Part shown: positions 63,475-64,000 of the stretch, one piece after another
Numbering within the stretch: the stretch's first letter is position 1
Layout of the letters: the number at the start of each line of letters is the position of its first letter
Assembly (NCBI GenBank): GCA_021927905.1
Contig: BLLK01000046.1
Coordinates: 62,001 to 126,000, forward strand
Reading direction: 5' to 3'
DNA length: 64,000 nucleotides
From: Chaetoceros tenuissimus
Taxonomy: Eukaryota > Bacillariophyta > Thalassiosirophyceae > Chaetocerotales > Chaetocerotaceae
The notes under the pieces: model-generated
The model's database searches: none
What the model was told of the DNA's origin: nothing
The model's input: only the letters and a program-made list of their open reading frames with translations
Translations under genes and position numbers: made by a program

Positions 63475-64000
63475 ATGCCAGCATCAGAGGCCGTAGCAGG
63501 CATGACAAGGCCGGAGCCAATGGATGCCCGCAGTGTGAAAAAAGCAAGGAGAAGGCAGAATGCCAAATCATCTAGTTTGAAACTTGGCAAAAGCGTAAAG
63601 CTAGGTGATCGAATGTGCTGGGTACGGGAGCCAAATGTTACCATCGACGACGATTCCATTCAATGGTGGCCGGGTATCGAGTACATGTCGTTCAAAGAGC
63701 TCATTGCAGACAGTTGTAAGTTCCGTTGTTATGATTTATGTGTAAGATATATATTACAATTGTCCAGAGGCTTCTAACTAATTCTGCTTATTATCTACAT
63801 TGTACAGACGACCTAAAATTCCGAATCAATATATTGAAACTTATCAAGAAATATCCTGACCAGAGAAATGCCAGAGTTATTGTTGGATTCAAAGGCAACT
63901 CGTATTTCTACCGGACAATTCAGTCAGATGCCCATAGAGAAGGCAGAGTCGCAGAGTATTGGGATAACGTTGACAAATACGATTGTGAATGTGATTCATA
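63475..64000 (+). CDS. unknown protein, 3' end outside the window
   Basis: Exon 1 63475..63715 and exon 2 from 63808 to beyond the window end, 92-nt intron, phase kept (ELIADS-YDLKFRINILKL). Visible product of about 145 residues: a basic start (RSVKKARRRQNAKSSSLKLG), then an acidic patch and WWPGIEYMSFKELIADS. A second block follows with YPDQRNARVIVGFKGNSYFY and RVAEYWDNVDKYDCECDS. I do not recognise a family. No signal peptide or membrane helix in the visible part. Confidence 0.6.

Overview
The window looks like nuclear DNA of a diatom or a close photosynthetic stramenopile. Many predicted proteins start with a signal peptide ending in the diatom plastid-import pattern (small residue, then Phe or Trp at the cleavage site: VSA-FAP, GAAA-FTT, SAA-FVP, VCA-FSR, VGA-FMH). 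One has a further twin-arginine lumen signal. Introns are short (mostly about 68-154 nt, one of 388 nt), GT-AG, one to five per gene. Intergenic DNA is AT-rich and short, and genes lie on both strands without operons. The genus cannot be told from the sequence alone.

Layout. 0-7 kb: end of a PhoX/DUF839-like secreted protein, a spliced complex I subunit (NDUFB10), a TerC membrane protein, a PDZ protein, a small unknown gene and a thylakoid-lumen protein. 7-15.6 kb: a gene-poor, repeat-rich island with tRNA-Ser(AGA), a compact Bub1/Mad3-like gene, a duplicated segment of about 0.45 kb, a 573-bp MITE, a 3,156-bp Mutator-like element carrying zinc-finger genes, and tRNA-Leu(AAG). 15.8-32 kb: a Rab7-like GTPase with a Gln/Asn-rich extension, a PLP enzyme, a 2,104-residue NHL/EGF surface protein, an LRR-kinase, a LIN12/Notch-repeat membrane protein, a plastid LON-domain protein, MsrA and EMC7. 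33-45 kb: two related ankyrin-like proteins flanking a UVR/DEAD-box helicase, a PDZ adaptor-like protein with DPW/DPF/NPF motifs, a TEX264-like protein, a secreted glycosyltransferase-like protein and a plastid ABM-fold protein. 45-52 kb: an exact 67-bp inverted repeat pair, 5-oxoprolinase with a 20-nt microexon, and an unknown gene. 52-64 kb: an SLC35 nucleotide-sugar transporter, a GPCR-like gene, a hAT fragment next to a choline-transporter-like gene, plastid ATP sulfurylase, a methyltransferase, and the start of an unknown gene at the edge.

Links between genes are thematic rather than operonic. Sulfur and glutathione metabolism is represented by ATP sulfurylase, 5-oxoprolinase, MsrA and possibly the PLP enzyme. 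The secretory and surface system is represented by EMC7, SLC35, Rab7-like, TEX264-like, NHL/EGF and PhoX-like. I rebuilt exon joins by keeping reading phase and domain continuity; they agree with canonical splice sites but are not backed by transcripts. Several genes show one-base frame breaks, all next to short homopolymers, so base-level accuracy of the assembly should be kept in mind. I found no clear new defence or biosynthetic system. The most novel material is the nested transposon island at 10.8-15.5 kb and several unusual domain combinations.
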